DNA of 64,000 nucleotides from Winogradskyella wichelsiae (GCF_013403925.1 NZ_JABFDJ010000010.1:1-64000), one strand, 5' to 3'; shown: positions 36,983 to 46,302, counted from the stretch's first letter. Numbers and translations: made by a program. The notes: generated by a model not told the origin, from the letters alone.

Positions 36983-38635
36983 TTGCTGACATCTCTTTAC
37001 ATAAAAAACTACGCGCTCATAGATGAGTTAAATGTTTCATTTAATAACGGTTTAACCATTATTACAGGAGAAACAGGTGCGGGTAAGTCTATTCTATTAG
37101 GTGGTTTATCTTTAGTTTTAGGCAAACGAGCAGATTTAAGTCAGGTTAAAGATGCCAATGAAAAATGTATTATAGAAGCTGTATTTAATATAGCTAATTA
37201 CGATTTAAGTTTACTGTTTAAATCTCTAGATTTAGATTATGATGTACAAACTATAATTAGAAGAGAAATTTTACCATCAGGAAAATCCAGGGCGTTTATC
37301 AACGACAGTCCTGTAACTCTAGAAACTCTAGGTGTTTTGAGTACCAATCTTATAGATATTCATTCGCAACACCAAACCCAGCAGTTAACTCAAGACGATT
37401 ATCAATTTAAGGTCATTGATGCTTTAGCAGCAAATAAATTAAATTTAGAAGAATTTTTAAAGCAATTAAGAATTTATAAAAAGTTAGAAAAGTCTTTAGA
37501 AGAATTAAAGTTATCTAAAGCAGAATTAATAAAAGAATACGATTATAATCTCTTTCTATCTAAAGAATTAAATGAAGTTAATTTAGAGAAAATTAATCTT
37601 GAAGATTTAGAAGCTCAATACGAAGAATTAAATAACGTAGAGATAATTGGAGAGAAATTAACAAGCGTAAAATCAATTTTAAGTACTGAAGATTTAGGAA
37701 TTACAGACCAACTTAATTCTGTAAAACAAGAATTGTCTAAAATTGCAACTTTTGGTATTTCTTACGAAAATTTAAAAGAACGTATAGCCAGTGTCAGTAT
37801 TGAATTAGATGATGTCTTATTAGAAATAGACAATCTAGAAGACAAATTATCTTCAGACCCACAAGAGTTAGAGCGTATCAATAGTAAGCTTCAAATTATA
37901 AATAATTTATTTCAAAAACATTCTGTTTTAGAGATTAACGAATTAATTGAAATTCGTAACGATTTACAATTAAAGATTAATAATACAGAAAGTTTAGATC
38001 AATCAATTAAAGAGAAGGAGCAAGAAATTTTAAAAGCAAATGAGAAATTAGATCAATTAGCTTTAAAAATTCATAAGAATAGAAAAAAAATAATCCCTGT
38101 GTTTGTTTCTAAATTAGAAGCTATTCTTACAGAGTTAGGTATGCCAAACGCAAAGTTTAAAGTAGAGTTAAAACCACTAAACCATTTTGTTAAAAATGGA
38201 AAAGATAATTTACAATTTCTGTTTATGGCAAATAAAGGTTCTACGTTTAATGAACTTAAAAAATCAGCATCAGGAGGTGAGTTATCTCGTATTATGTTAG
38301 CTATTAAATCTATTTTAGCAGAATATATTCAACTACCATCGATAATGTTTGACGAAATTGATACCGGAGTTTCTGGTGAAATATCTAATAAGATGGGAGA
38401 CATTATGAAACAAATGAGTGGAACAATGCAAGTCTTTGCAATTACACATTTACCACAAATTGCGGCAAAAGGGAGTTCGCACTTTAAAGTTTATAAAATG
38501 GATATTGAAGACATTACACATACCAATCTTAAAAAACTAAATGAAGAAGAAAGAGTCGTAGAGATTGCTCAAATGTTAGGAGGATTGTCTATTACAGATT
38601 CTGCCATGGCACATGCAAAACAATTATTAAATTGA
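36983..38635 (+). CDS. recN: DNA repair protein RecN
   Basis: RecN is an SMC-like ATPase acting at double-strand breaks. The 550-residue protein starts at a TTG (36983, L-L-T-S-L-Y-I-K-N-Y-A-L-I), the only start that gives the conserved N-terminus. Walker A is GETGAGKSI (29-37), then a long coiled coil (about 150-360) interrupts the ATPase head. The signature motif SGGELSRIMLAIKSIL and Walker B IMFDEIDTGVSGEI follow, then FAITHLPQIAAKG. No promoter with TAnnTTTG was found in the 153 bases upstream, so it may be read from the bamD unit. Confidence 0.97.
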   Translation: MLTSLYIKNYALIDELNVSFNNGLTIITGETGAGKSILLGGLSLVLGKRADLSQVKDANEKCIIEAVFNIANYDLSLLFKSLDLDYDVQTIIRREILPSGKSRAFINDSPVTLETLGVLSTNLIDIHSQHQTQQLTQDDYQFKVIDALAANKLNLEEFLKQLRIYKKLEKSLEELKLSKAELIKEYDYNLFLSKELNEVNLEKINLEDLEAQYEELNNVEIIGEKLTSVKSILSTEDLGITDQLNSVKQELSKIATFGISYENLKERIASVSIELDDVLLEIDNLEDKLSSDPQELERINSKLQIINNLFQKHSVLEINELIEIRNDLQLKINNTESLDQSIKEKEQEILKANEKLDQLALKIHKNRKKIIPVFVSKLEAILTELGMPNAKFKVELKPLNHFVKNGKDNLQFLFMANKGSTFNELKKSASGGELSRIMLAIKSILAEYIQLPSIMFDEIDTGVSGEISNKMGDIMKQMSGTMQVFAITHLPQIAAKGSSHFKVYKMDIEDITHTNLKKLNEEERVVEIAQMLGGLSITDSAMAHAKQLLN

Positions 38636-38682
38636 TTGCTGTAATTAAAACGATTAATTATAGTTTGAAAAACGGATTATAA

Positions 38683-38711
38683 TTGCATTTTAATTATAAA
38701 CATTATCTTTG
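38683..38711 (+). promoter_or_regulatory. fabI promoter
   Basis: TTG (38683-38685), 18 bases, TATCTTTG (38704-38711): both elements match the Bacteroidota consensus. It leaves a leader of about 50 bases before the ATG at 38769. Confidence 0.75.
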
Positions 38712-38768
38712 AAAATTATTCAACACAACAACTTATACTCAATTAAAAAACAACTTAACTAAAAGAAG

Positions 38769-39587
38769 ATGTCATATAATTTACTAAAAGGAAAAAGAGG
38801 TATCATATTCGGAGCATTAGATGAAAATTCTATCGCTTGGAAAACAGCAGAACGTGTGCACGAAGAAGGTGGAACGTTTGTATTAACAAATGCACCAGTA
38901 GCAATGCGTATGGGGCAAATTAATGAGCTGGCTGAAAAAACAGGATCTCAAGTCATTCCTGCAGATGCAACTTCTGAAGAAGATCTTAAAAACTTAGTAG
39001 AGCAATCTATGGAAATCTTAGGAGGTAAAATTGATTTTGTCTTACATTCTATAGGTATGTCTATCAATGTAAGAAAAGGTAAACACTACACTGATCAAAA
39101 CTATGCATGGACGCAAAAGGGAACAGATGTTTCTGCAATGTCTTTCCATAAAGTAATGCAAACGCTTTATAAAGCAGATGCTATGAACGAGTGGGGGAGT
39201 ATAGTCGCTTTAACCTATATGGCTGCTCAACGTGTTTTTCCAGATTATAATGATATGGCAGATAACAAAGCATTTTTGGAAAGTGTAGCGCGTAGTTTTG
39301 GTTATTTCTTCGGAAAAGATAAAAAAGTACGTGTTAATACTATTTCTCAATCACCAACACCAACAACAGCCGGGAGTGGTGTTAAAGGGTTTGATGGTTT
39401 TATTTCTTATGCAGATAAAATGTCGCCGTTAGGAAATGCTACAGCAATGGACTGTGCTAATTATACGATAACATTATTTAGCGATTTAACAAAACGTGTA
39501 ACACTGCAAAACCTTTATAATGATGGAGGTTTTAGTAATATGGGAGTAAGCGATGCTGTTATGGAAGCCTTTGTAGATAAGCAATAA
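38769..39587 (+). CDS. fabI: enoyl-[acyl-carrier-protein] reductase (NADH), FabI type
   Basis: FabI performs the last reduction of each fatty-acid elongation cycle and is the triclosan target in other bacteria. The 272-residue SDR protein has GKRGIIFGALDENSIAWKTAERVHEEG (divergent Rossmann start), FVLHSIGMSINVRKGKHYTD and the Tyr-x6-Tyr-x6-Lys-type active site in LTYMAAQRVFPDYNDMADNKA. The substrate-binding lid is SPTPTTAGSGVKGFDGF. It is a single-gene unit with clear promoter and terminator. Confidence 0.95.
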   Translation: MSYNLLKGKRGIIFGALDENSIAWKTAERVHEEGGTFVLTNAPVAMRMGQINELAEKTGSQVIPADATSEEDLKNLVEQSMEILGGKIDFVLHSIGMSINVRKGKHYTDQNYAWTQKGTDVSAMSFHKVMQTLYKADAMNEWGSIVALTYMAAQRVFPDYNDMADNKAFLESVARSFGYFFGKDKKVRVNTISQSPTPTTAGSGVKGFDGFISYADKMSPLGNATAMDCANYTITLFSDLTKRVTLQNLYNDGGFSNMGVSDAVMEAFVDKQ

Positions 39588-39607
39588 ATAAATCAATTTT
39601 TTAAGAT

Positions 39608-39643
39608 AAGCCTTTACATTAATTTAATGTAAAGGCTTTTTTT
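39608..39643 (+). terminator. intrinsic terminator of fabI
   Basis: A 13-bp stem, aagcctttacatt with its complement at 39626-39638, has a 5-base loop and is followed by seven T. It is 20 bases after the fabI stop. Confidence 0.92.
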
Positions 39644-39814
39644 GTGGGTATAATTTAATTTTAGTAGCATATTATATGAATCGAAAGTAAACTCAAGGTT
39701 AAAAACCGCTATTTGTCGTTAATATGTGTGCTTAGTCGATTGCTTGATAGGATTTAATAATATTATAAAGTTTTAACATATTTTTAGAGAATAACTAACT
39801 TAAAATATGATTTT

Positions 39815-41191
39815 ATGAAAAAAATTACTTTATTATTTTTATTTGTTTTTGGGCTTTTGTCATTCGGTTATGCTCAAGTTTCACAAAATTTTGCAGCTGA
39901 TGGAGCTGACTCTGATCCAACGGTATTAACTATTGAAAGCACTGATATTACTGTGAACGGTAGTGATCCAATCACAGCAATTTCATTAGGTGATTTTACA
40001 TCGCATTACAATGGATCAGGCGGATCTACTGAGTATTGTGGAGTTTGGTATGATTTTGATCTAGCAGTTGTTGGTGGTATTTCGGATGGAACGAGTATTT
40101 CTGCAGGATGTGACGTTGATTTTAATGGGATGGATGTTACTGGGTTTACCACGATTACTATTACCTCGAATAATATTGATAACTTTCCAGACATTGTGTA
40201 TTTCGATATTGATTTAGACGTTACTTTTACTGTTTCTAGCGCACCAGCATGTGATGCCGTTTTAACAGAAACTGTAAATACTGGAGTAAGTGGTAATATT
40301 TCATGGTCTGAAGCGACTGGGCAAGTAGATAATTACGATGTAACAGTAGGTACTGCTTCTGGTTTATCAGATGTTTATTTTGAAACTTTAGGAAATGTTT
40401 TAACAACAGAAATTGGAGCTTTATTAAATGGTACTACTTATTATGTGACTATTACACCATCTAATTTTATAGGTGCACCGACAGATTGCGCAGAGCAATC
40501 TTTTACTACTGTCACATTACCTGACAATGATAATTGTGCAAATGCAATTGCTTTAACACCAGGAGGAGTTTTTGCTGACAACCCTGTTGATGGAACTGTT
40601 GCAGGAGCAACGGCTGATGCGGAAGCTGCTTCTTGTGGTTCTGATGGTTCAGGTGTTTGGTATTCAGTAATTGTTCCGGCATCAGGTGATATTACTTTTG
40701 AAGTTGGTCCTGATTCAGATACTGGTACAACTACATTTGATTCTGTTATTGAAGCATTCACAGGTACATGTGGTGCGTTAACGTCTATTGATTGTGATGA
40801 TGACGGTGCAGCAACAGCAAGTTTTTCAGAACTGAGTTTAACCGGTTTAGTAGCTGGAGAGATCGTTTACTTTAGAGTTTGGGAATATGGAGGTGATGAA
40901 GTAGAAGCTTTTTCAGTTTCAGCATTCAATGCTACTTTAAGCGTTGGAGATTTTGAAAACGAGGCAGCATTTACATATTACCCTAACCCAGTTAAAAATA
41001 CATTAACGTTAAATGCTAAAAATACAATAGAGCAGGTAGCAATGTATAACATGTTAGGTCAAGAAGTATTAAGGGCTAATCCTAATACTTTAAACAGTAA
41101 TTTAGATATGTCTACTTTACAAACAGGTACTTATTTTGTTAAAGTAACAATAGGTAATGTTACAGAAACGATAAGAGTGATGAAGCAGTAA
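39815..41191 (+). CDS. secreted protein with type IX secretion C-terminal sorting domain
   Basis: This 458-residue protein has a signal peptide (MKKITLLFLFVFGLLSFGYAQ). The middle holds a fibronectin-III-like module (about 145-232, CDAVLTETVNTGVSGNISWSEATGQVDNYDVTVG) and a PPC-like jelly-roll (about 235-385, DNDNCANAIALTPGG, GVWYSVIVPASGDITFEV). The C-terminal type A sorting domain (about 388-458) has FTYYPNPVKNTLTL, VAMYNMLGQEV and LQTGTYFVKVTI. It is exported by T9SS and displayed or released. The repeat-poor, acidic, low-lysine body suits a surface or adhesion protein. No catalytic motif was seen. Confidence 0.92.
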   Translation: MKKITLLFLFVFGLLSFGYAQVSQNFAADGADSDPTVLTIESTDITVNGSDPITAISLGDFTSHYNGSGGSTEYCGVWYDFDLAVVGGISDGTSISAGCDVDFNGMDVTGFTTITITSNNIDNFPDIVYFDIDLDVTFTVSSAPACDAVLTETVNTGVSGNISWSEATGQVDNYDVTVGTASGLSDVYFETLGNVLTTEIGALLNGTTYYVTITPSNFIGAPTDCAEQSFTTVTLPDNDNCANAIALTPGGVFADNPVDGTVAGATADAEAASCGSDGSGVWYSVIVPASGDITFEVGPDSDTGTTTFDSVIEAFTGTCGALTSIDCDDDGAATASFSELSLTGLVAGEIVYFRVWEYGGDEVEAFSVSAFNATLSVGDFENEAAFTYYPNPVKNTLTLNAKNTIEQVAMYNMLGQEVLRANPNTLNSNLDMSTLQTGTYFVKVTIGNVTETIRVMKQ

Positions 41192-41220
41192 TTTGTTTAA
41201 AACACTTTATTAATAATATT

Positions 41221-41245
41221 AAAGCCGCTGTATAGCGGCTTTTTT
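41221..41245 (+). terminator. intrinsic terminator of the T9SS cargo gene
   Basis: A 9-bp stem, aaagccgct/agcggcttt, with loop gtat is followed by T. It is 29 bases after the stop at 41191. Confidence 0.9.
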
Positions 41246-41290
41246 ATGCTTAAATTCTAAGAGATTTATTTTGAATAAAATTAAATTGAA

Positions 41291-41395
41291 ATGTCTGTAT
41301 TTAAAGCAAAGTATGCATTACTTTTTGTGATTGGTTTATTTACCTTTGTAGTCTATGGAGCGCATGAATTTTTCATTTATTATCCCGGTTTATAA
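41291..41395 (+). CDS. possible 34-residue single-helix membrane peptide overlapping the glycosyltransferase start
   Basis: An ATG at 41291 opens a 34-codon frame (MSVFKAKYALLFVIGLFTFV... ending IYYPGL) with one strong transmembrane segment at about residues 8-24. It lies between the terminator at 41245 and the glycosyltransferase, overlapping the latter by 41 bases in another frame. It could be a leader peptide coupled to the next gene, the remnant of a larger membrane gene, or chance. Composition alone cannot decide. Confidence 0.3.
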   Translation: MSVFKAKYALLFVIGLFTFVVYGAHEFFIYYPGL

Positions 41396-42362
41396 TAGAC
41401 CTAACGAAATTAAAGAGCTTTTAGATAGTTTTTTAAAATTAGAAACGGAAGATGATTATGAAATTGTAATTATTGAAGACGGTTCTACAGAATCTTCAGA
41501 AGGGGTTGTTAAAAGTTTCAAAAATGAATTAAATATTTCTTATTATTTTAAGTCAAATTCTGGCCCAGGAGATTCTAGAAATTATGGTATGAAAAAGGCA
41601 AAAGGGAACTATTTTATTATCTTAGATTCTGATGTGTTGTTGCCTTCTAATTATTTAATTGAAGTAAAAACCTTTTTAGATAATTCTTACTATGATTGTT
41701 TTGGAGGACCAGATGCTGCACACCCTTCGTTTTCTAACCTTCAGAAAGCCATTAATTTTTCGATGACATCTTTTATAACCACAGGTGGTATAAGAGGAGG
41801 AAAACAAAAAATTGAAGATTTTCAACCAAGAAGTTTTAATATGGGGTTATCTAAAAAAGCATTTTTAGCTTCAGGTGGATTCGGTAAAATTCACCCAGGT
41901 GAAGATCCTGATTTATCTTTGCGTTTACATCAATTAAACTTTAAAACCACATTGATAGAAAATGCATTTGTTTATCATAAAAGACGTATATCTTGGTCTA
42001 AATTTTATAAACAAGTAAATAAATTTGGTATGGTTAGACCTATACTTAATCAATGGCATCCAAGTTCTAAAAGTATTGTTTACTGGTTTCCTACAATATT
42101 TAGCCTTGGTTTTATAATTGCTACAATCTTAGCATTGTTTCAACTTAATTTACCATTATATTTATATGGATTTTATTCTGTAGTTGCATTTATATTGGCC
42201 CTAATTTCAAATAGAAGTTTTAGTGTGGCAATACAGTCTTTATTAGCAATAGGCATTCAATTTTTTGGTTATGGTTTTGGGTTTTTAAAATCTACTTTTT
42301 ATATATTGATTTTAAAAAGAGATCCTAAAAAATCATTTCCTCAATTATTTTTTTTAAATTAA
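41355..42362 (+). CDS. glycosyltransferase family 2
   Basis: This 335-residue inverting GT-A enzyme starts MERMNFSFIIPVYNRPNEIKELL; the ATG at 41364 (MNFSF) is an alternative. Motifs are VIIEDGSTESSEG, SGPGDSRNYGMKKAKGNYFIILDSDV (the DxD-type metal site is DSD) and the acceptor region GEDPDLSLRLHQLNF. The C-terminal 90 residues form two to three transmembrane helices, so it acts at the inner membrane on a lipid-linked or cell-surface glycan. It ends 2 bases before the YbbR gene. Confidence 0.92.
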   Translation: MERMNFSFIIPVYNRPNEIKELLDSFLKLETEDDYEIVIIEDGSTESSEGVVKSFKNELNISYYFKSNSGPGDSRNYGMKKAKGNYFIILDSDVLLPSNYLIEVKTFLDNSYYDCFGGPDAAHPSFSNLQKAINFSMTSFITTGGIRGGKQKIEDFQPRSFNMGLSKKAFLASGGFGKIHPGEDPDLSLRLHQLNFKTTLIENAFVYHKRRISWSKFYKQVNKFGMVRPILNQWHPSSKSIVYWFPTIFSLGFIIATILALFQLNLPLYLYGFYSVVAFILALISNRSFSVAIQSLLAIGIQFFGYGFGFLKSTFYILILKRDPKKSFPQLFFLN

Positions 42363-42364
42363 AA

Positions 42365-43327
42365 ATGAGTTCTAAAAAGAAAACGACCATACTCGATTAT
42401 ATAAAAAAGAAAAGCTTTCAAAGGTTTAGTCTCTTTTTTATAGTTGCTTTTGTCTTTTTAATTTTTTCAAAATTATCTAACGATTACAAGCAAACTATCA
42501 AGTTAAATGTAAGGTTTAGTGATCTAGATGATGAAATTTTAATTAAAAAAGATACAACAAATTATATTCAAGCTTACGTCGAAACTAAAGGGTTTTCATT
42601 AATGCCTTTTATGTTCGATAATTCTGTAGAGTTAACAATTAATGCAAGAACCGATGTAACACAAACATCAAAATATTTTATTTTTGATGTTTTTAAGCAC
42701 AAATATCTTATAGAGCGTCAATTAGGTAATTCATTTGACGTCATTTCATTAATACCAGATACACTCTTAATTCCATACGCCAAAAGAGCTTCTAAAATAG
42801 TGCCTATTAAGTTTCAAAACGATATTAATTATTCAGTAGGATATGATTTAAAAGGCAAGTTTATCTTAGCTACAGATAGTGTAAAAGTTGTTGGTTCTCA
42901 GATAGAAGTGAGTGAAATAAACGCAATTGTAACAGAAAAATTAGTTTTAAAAGATGTCAAAACTAATATTGAGAATACTGTAGTTTTAGATATTTCTAAT
43001 TTTAAGGATGTAGAAGTATTTCCAAAATCAGTTGATGTTACAGGGCGTGTGGCTCGCTTTACAGAAGGTGTGATTGAAGTGCCAATAACGGTAGTAAATC
43101 AACCAAATAATGTTAGTATAAATTACTTTCCTAAAACTGTAACATTATCTTATTATGTAGATTTAGATCAGTATAACACCATTAAGACTTCAGATTTTAA
43201 AGTAGAATGTGATTATTCTGAAATTGAAGACCATCAAACATTCTTAATACCCAAAGTGGTTAAATCTTCAGAATTTGTTAAGCATGTTAAGATTAAGCAA
43301 AAGCAAATAGATTTTATAGAATTATAA
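42365..43327 (+). CDS. YbbR-like domain protein
   Basis: This 320-residue protein has an N-terminal transmembrane helix (about 20-38, FSLFFIVAFVFLIFSKLS) and a large extracytoplasmic part. Repeated YbbR beta modules are seen, for example SVKVVGSQIEVSEINAIVTEKLVLKDVKTNIENTVVL and VFPKSVDVTGRVARFTEGVIEVPITVVNQP. In Firmicutes YbbR (CdaR) regulates the c-di-AMP cyclase CdaA; in Bacteroidota it is usually encoded beside coaE, as here (1 base before it). Its partner here is unknown. Confidence 0.85.
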   Translation: MSSKKKTTILDYIKKKSFQRFSLFFIVAFVFLIFSKLSNDYKQTIKLNVRFSDLDDEILIKKDTTNYIQAYVETKGFSLMPFMFDNSVELTINARTDVTQTSKYFIFDVFKHKYLIERQLGNSFDVISLIPDTLLIPYAKRASKIVPIKFQNDINYSVGYDLKGKFILATDSVKVVGSQIEVSEINAIVTEKLVLKDVKTNIENTVVLDISNFKDVEVFPKSVDVTGRVARFTEGVIEVPITVVNQPNNVSINYFPKTVTLSYYVDLDQYNTIKTSDFKVECDYSEIEDHQTFLIPKVVKSSEFVKHVKIKQKQIDFIEL

Positions 43328-43328
43328 T

Positions 43329-43916
43329 ATGGTGGTAGGATTAACAGGTGGTATCGGTAGTGGTAAAACGACTATTTTAAAATATTTTCAATCATTAGGT
43401 GTTCCTGTTTATATCGCTGATGATGAAGCTAAGGCTTTAATGAATCGTTCTAAGGTTATTAGACGTCAACTTATAGCGTTGTTCGGTACGGAAGCTTATA
43501 AAGATGATATATTAAACAGAGCTTTTTTATCTTCTAAAATATTTAATGAGAAACGTTTACTCTCTAAAATGAATGCCATTGTACACCCTAAAGTAGCATC
43601 ACATTTTAAGGCGTGGCTTAAAAATCAGGACTCAATTTATGTCATAAAGGAGGCTGCTATTATATTTGAAAATAATCATCAAGATCAATACGATTTTATA
43701 ATAACAGTTATTGCTGATGAGACTCTTAGAATAGAGCGTGTAATGCAGCGTGATGGATCTTCAAAAGAAAAGGTTAAAACAATTATAAATAATCAGTGGT
43801 CTGATGACGATAAGATAAAAGCATCAGATTTTATAATTATTAATAATAACTTAGAAGAAGCTAAAAAACAAGCCCTTAAAATTCATAATTCTTTACTGAA
43901 AAAGTTAAATCCCTAA
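43329..43916 (+). CDS. coaE: dephospho-CoA kinase
   Basis: CoaE adds the 3'-phosphate that completes coenzyme A. The 195-residue protein has the P-loop GLTGGIGSGKTT (4-15), the substrate-binding VYIADDEAKALMNRS, and VHPKVASHFKAWL. The lid region RIERVMQRDGSSKEKVKTIINNQW is also present. Length is normal. It follows the glycosyltransferase and YbbR genes with 2- and 1-base gaps. CoaBC of the same pathway is at 34729. Confidence 0.95.
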   Translation: MVVGLTGGIGSGKTTILKYFQSLGVPVYIADDEAKALMNRSKVIRRQLIALFGTEAYKDDILNRAFLSSKIFNEKRLLSKMNAIVHPKVASHFKAWLKNQDSIYVIKEAAIIFENNHQDQYDFIITVIADETLRIERVMQRDGSSKEKVKTIINNQWSDDDKIKASDFIIINNNLEEAKKQALKIHNSLLKKLNP

Positions 43917-43932
43917 TTAAAGGTTTTCATTT

Positions 43933-43984
43933 GTTAACATTAGGTTAAACCTAATTTACTCTAAATGTTAAAATGTTAAATTTG
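43933..43984 (+). promoter_or_regulatory. operator-like region before the two-component genes
   Basis: Four GTTAA half-sites lie at 43933, 43944, 43967 and 43975; the first two are 11 bases apart. ATTAGGTT-A-AACCTAAT (43939-43955) is a perfect 8-bp inverted repeat, and TTAACATT (43934-43941) pairs with AATGTTAA (43964-43971), which is itself repeated at 43972-43979. A TAAATTTG at 43977-43984 matches the -10 but ends only 4 bases before the ATG, so it would give a near-leaderless transcript. Confidence 0.5.
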
Positions 43985-43988
43985 AGAA

Positions 43989-45560
43989 ATGAACAAAAAA
44001 CTATTCGTGATATTGATAATTTTAATGAGTTTATCTCTCATAGGAATTATTTTTGTGCAAGCATTTTTTATAAACAATAGTTTAGAGAATGAAGATAAAA
44101 ACTTCACGTTTAGTGTAAAACGATCGTTGAGCTTAGTTTCTCAGGCTATTGAGGATTATGAATATCGCGATTTTTTTATGAAAATTCAACCTTATTTAAG
44201 TCAGGATAATAAGGCTGATTCATCTATTATAAAACAGTTATTTATAGCTACGGAAGATGATGTTAATGATAAAACTATTATTCACAGAAATACGGTTTTA
44301 GAAGAACGTTTTAGAGTCCCTTCATTGTTCTTTGAAATTGATGCAGATAGTTTTAATATTAGTAAATTATCTAGTGAGCGTGTTACTGAAATTTATAATA
44401 ACACAACCATTGATGGTAATAGAATAATAGATCCAGAAACAAAAATAAGAGAGTATTCTTCTTTAAGTGCTTTAGATAAGCAGTTTTATGAAGATAGTTT
44501 TGAAACCTTATTAAAAGATAAGCCTGTTTATAAACGTATTACAGCACAGCAAGTAGAAACTTTTTTAAGAAGAGAATTTAGAGATGAAGGCATTGATCTT
44601 GATTTTGAATTTGCGATTTACGATGATGATTTAGCGACCAAAGTAAAATCTGATAATTTCGAATTAATGGAAGGAAACACTTACGGAGTTTTAGTGTTTT
44701 TAGATAGTAACAACGATAGTAGTTATAAACTTTATGTAGATTTTACAGGACAACGAGAGTATTTATTATCCTCTATATTATGGCTAATTGTACTTTCTAT
44801 TGTGTTTACTGGTATTATAATATTGGCATATTCTAGTGCTATTTATCAATTGATAAGACAACGTCAAATTTCGCAGATTAAGACAGATTTTATTAATAAT
44901 ATGACGCATGAGTTTAAAACGCCGATTGCGACAATTAATTTAGCTTTAGATTCCATTAAAAACCCAAAAATTATAGGCGACCAAGAAAAGGTTTTACGTT
45001 ATCTTGGAATGATAAAAGAAGAGAATAAACGGATGCATGCTCAAGTAGAGAATGTATTACGTATTTCAAAGTTAGACAAAAATGAACTTAATATAAGTAA
45101 GGAACGAATAGACTTACACGACTTAGTTGAAGATGCTATTACCCACGTAGAGTTAATTGTAGAAGATAGACAAGGTTATGTTAAAAGTCATTTAAATGCA
45201 GATCATGCATCAATTTTAGCAAATGATACACACTTTACGAATGTGGTCGTCAATGTATTAGATAATGCTATAAAATATTCTGATGATCCACCTAAGATAG
45301 ATGTTTACACTGAAAATGTAGGAAATAATGTTATTTTAAAAGTAGTTGATCAAGGAAATGGAATGTCTAAAGCTGTTGCTAAACGTGTATTTGAAAAGTT
45401 TTATAGAGAACACACTGGAAATGTACATAATGTTAAAGGGCATGGCTTAGGTTTAGCTTATGTAAAGAAAATAATAGAGGACCATCAAGGTCATATATCA
45501 GTAGAAAGTGAAAAAGGAAAAGGCAGTACTTTTGTTATAAAGATGCCGTTAATATCATAA
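43989..45560 (+). CDS. membrane sensor histidine kinase (RprX-like)
   Basis: This 523-residue kinase has TM1 at about 6-27, an extracytoplasmic sensor of about 230 residues with no named domain, and TM2 at about 260-282. There is no evident HAMP domain. The HisKA phosphoacceptor is His306 in NNMTHEFKTPIATI. The ATPase domain has FTNVVVNVLDNAIKYS (N box), VDQGNGMSK (G1), FEKFYREHTG (F) and GHGLGLAYVKKI (G2). It is encoded 10 bases before its response regulator. The pair resembles RprX/RprY of Bacteroides. The promoter region carries repeats also found upstream of htrA. Confidence 0.93.
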   Translation: MNKKLFVILIILMSLSLIGIIFVQAFFINNSLENEDKNFTFSVKRSLSLVSQAIEDYEYRDFFMKIQPYLSQDNKADSSIIKQLFIATEDDVNDKTIIHRNTVLEERFRVPSLFFEIDADSFNISKLSSERVTEIYNNTTIDGNRIIDPETKIREYSSLSALDKQFYEDSFETLLKDKPVYKRITAQQVETFLRREFRDEGIDLDFEFAIYDDDLATKVKSDNFELMEGNTYGVLVFLDSNNDSSYKLYVDFTGQREYLLSSILWLIVLSIVFTGIIILAYSSAIYQLIRQRQISQIKTDFINNMTHEFKTPIATINLALDSIKNPKIIGDQEKVLRYLGMIKEENKRMHAQVENVLRISKLDKNELNISKERIDLHDLVEDAITHVELIVEDRQGYVKSHLNADHASILANDTHFTNVVVNVLDNAIKYSDDPPKIDVYTENVGNNVILKVVDQGNGMSKAVAKRVFEKFYREHTGNVHNVKGHGLGLAYVKKIIEDHQGHISVESEKGKGSTFVIKMPLIS

Positions 45561-45570
45561 AAAATGAATT

Positions 45571-46278
45571 ATGGAAGAGCAAAATAAAAAGATTCTTTTG
45601 GTAGAAGACGATCCAAATTTTGGAACTGTTTTAAAAGATTATTTAATGATGAACGATTACGACGTTGTCCATGCCAAAAATGGAATGGAAGGCTTTGAAA
45701 AGTTCAAAAAAGATGATTATGATCTTTGTATTCTAGATGTAATGATGCCTTATAAAGATGGGTTTACATTAGCTAAAGAAATTAGAGAGAAAAACGAAGA
45801 TGTGCCAATTATTTTCTTAACGGCAAAAGCCATGAAAGAAGATGTTCTTAAAGGTTATAAAGTAGGTGCAGATGATTATCTGAATAAGCCTTTTGATAGT
45901 GAAGTTTTATTGATGAAAATTAAAGCTATTATGCAACGTAAAGCTAAAGATACGGTTGCAGATAGTAAACAATTTGAATTTAAAATTGGTCGGTTCGATT
46001 TAAATTCTAAATTACGTTTCCTTAAATTAGATGGTGAAGAGCCTTCTAAATTATCACCAAAAGAAAACGAATTGTTACGCTTATTAGCTTTGCATGAAAA
46101 TGATTTAATGCCGAGAGAATTAGCATTAACAAAAATTTGGAGAGATGATAACTACTTTACATCTCGTAGTATGGATGTTTATATCGCTAAATTGCGTAAA
46201 TACTTAAAACCAGATCCAAATGTTGAAATTTTAAACATTCACGGAGAAGGGTTTAGGTTAGTAATAAATAATAAGTAA
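45571..46278 (+). CDS. OmpR-family response regulator (RprY-like)
   Basis: This 235-residue regulator has a receiver domain with phosphoacceptor Asp56 (DLCILDVMMPYKDG), acidic pocket VEDDPNF, and IIFLTAKAMKED with the conserved Thr/Lys. The winged-helix domain (about 135-235) contains LSPKENELLRLLALHENDLMPRELALTKIW and SRSMDVYIAKLRKYL. OmpR-type winged helices bind direct repeats about 11 bases apart, matching the GTTAA repeats before its own operon and before htrA. Similarity to RprY is from memory of the receiver sequence. Confidence 0.94.
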   Translation: MEEQNKKILLVEDDPNFGTVLKDYLMMNDYDVVHAKNGMEGFEKFKKDDYDLCILDVMMPYKDGFTLAKEIREKNEDVPIIFLTAKAMKEDVLKGYKVGADDYLNKPFDSEVLLMKIKAIMQRKAKDTVADSKQFEFKIGRFDLNSKLRFLKLDGEEPSKLSPKENELLRLLALHENDLMPRELALTKIWRDDNYFTSRSMDVYIAKLRKYLKPDPNVEILNIHGEGFRLVINNK

Positions 46279-46302
46279 GTTAAAACTTTACCTATATAAA
46301 TT

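Noticed and set aside
40441..40761. 106-codon minus-strand ORF
   Set aside because: Antisense to the acidic T9SS cargo gene; low-complexity product rich in Ser/Pro/Ala/Val as expected of a shadow.
43977..43984. Perfect TAAATTTG as the main -10 of the kinase gene
   Set aside because: It ends only 4 bases before the ATG; compared with 17 bases at dapF and bamD this is too close unless the mRNA is leaderless, so it is noted but not called separately.
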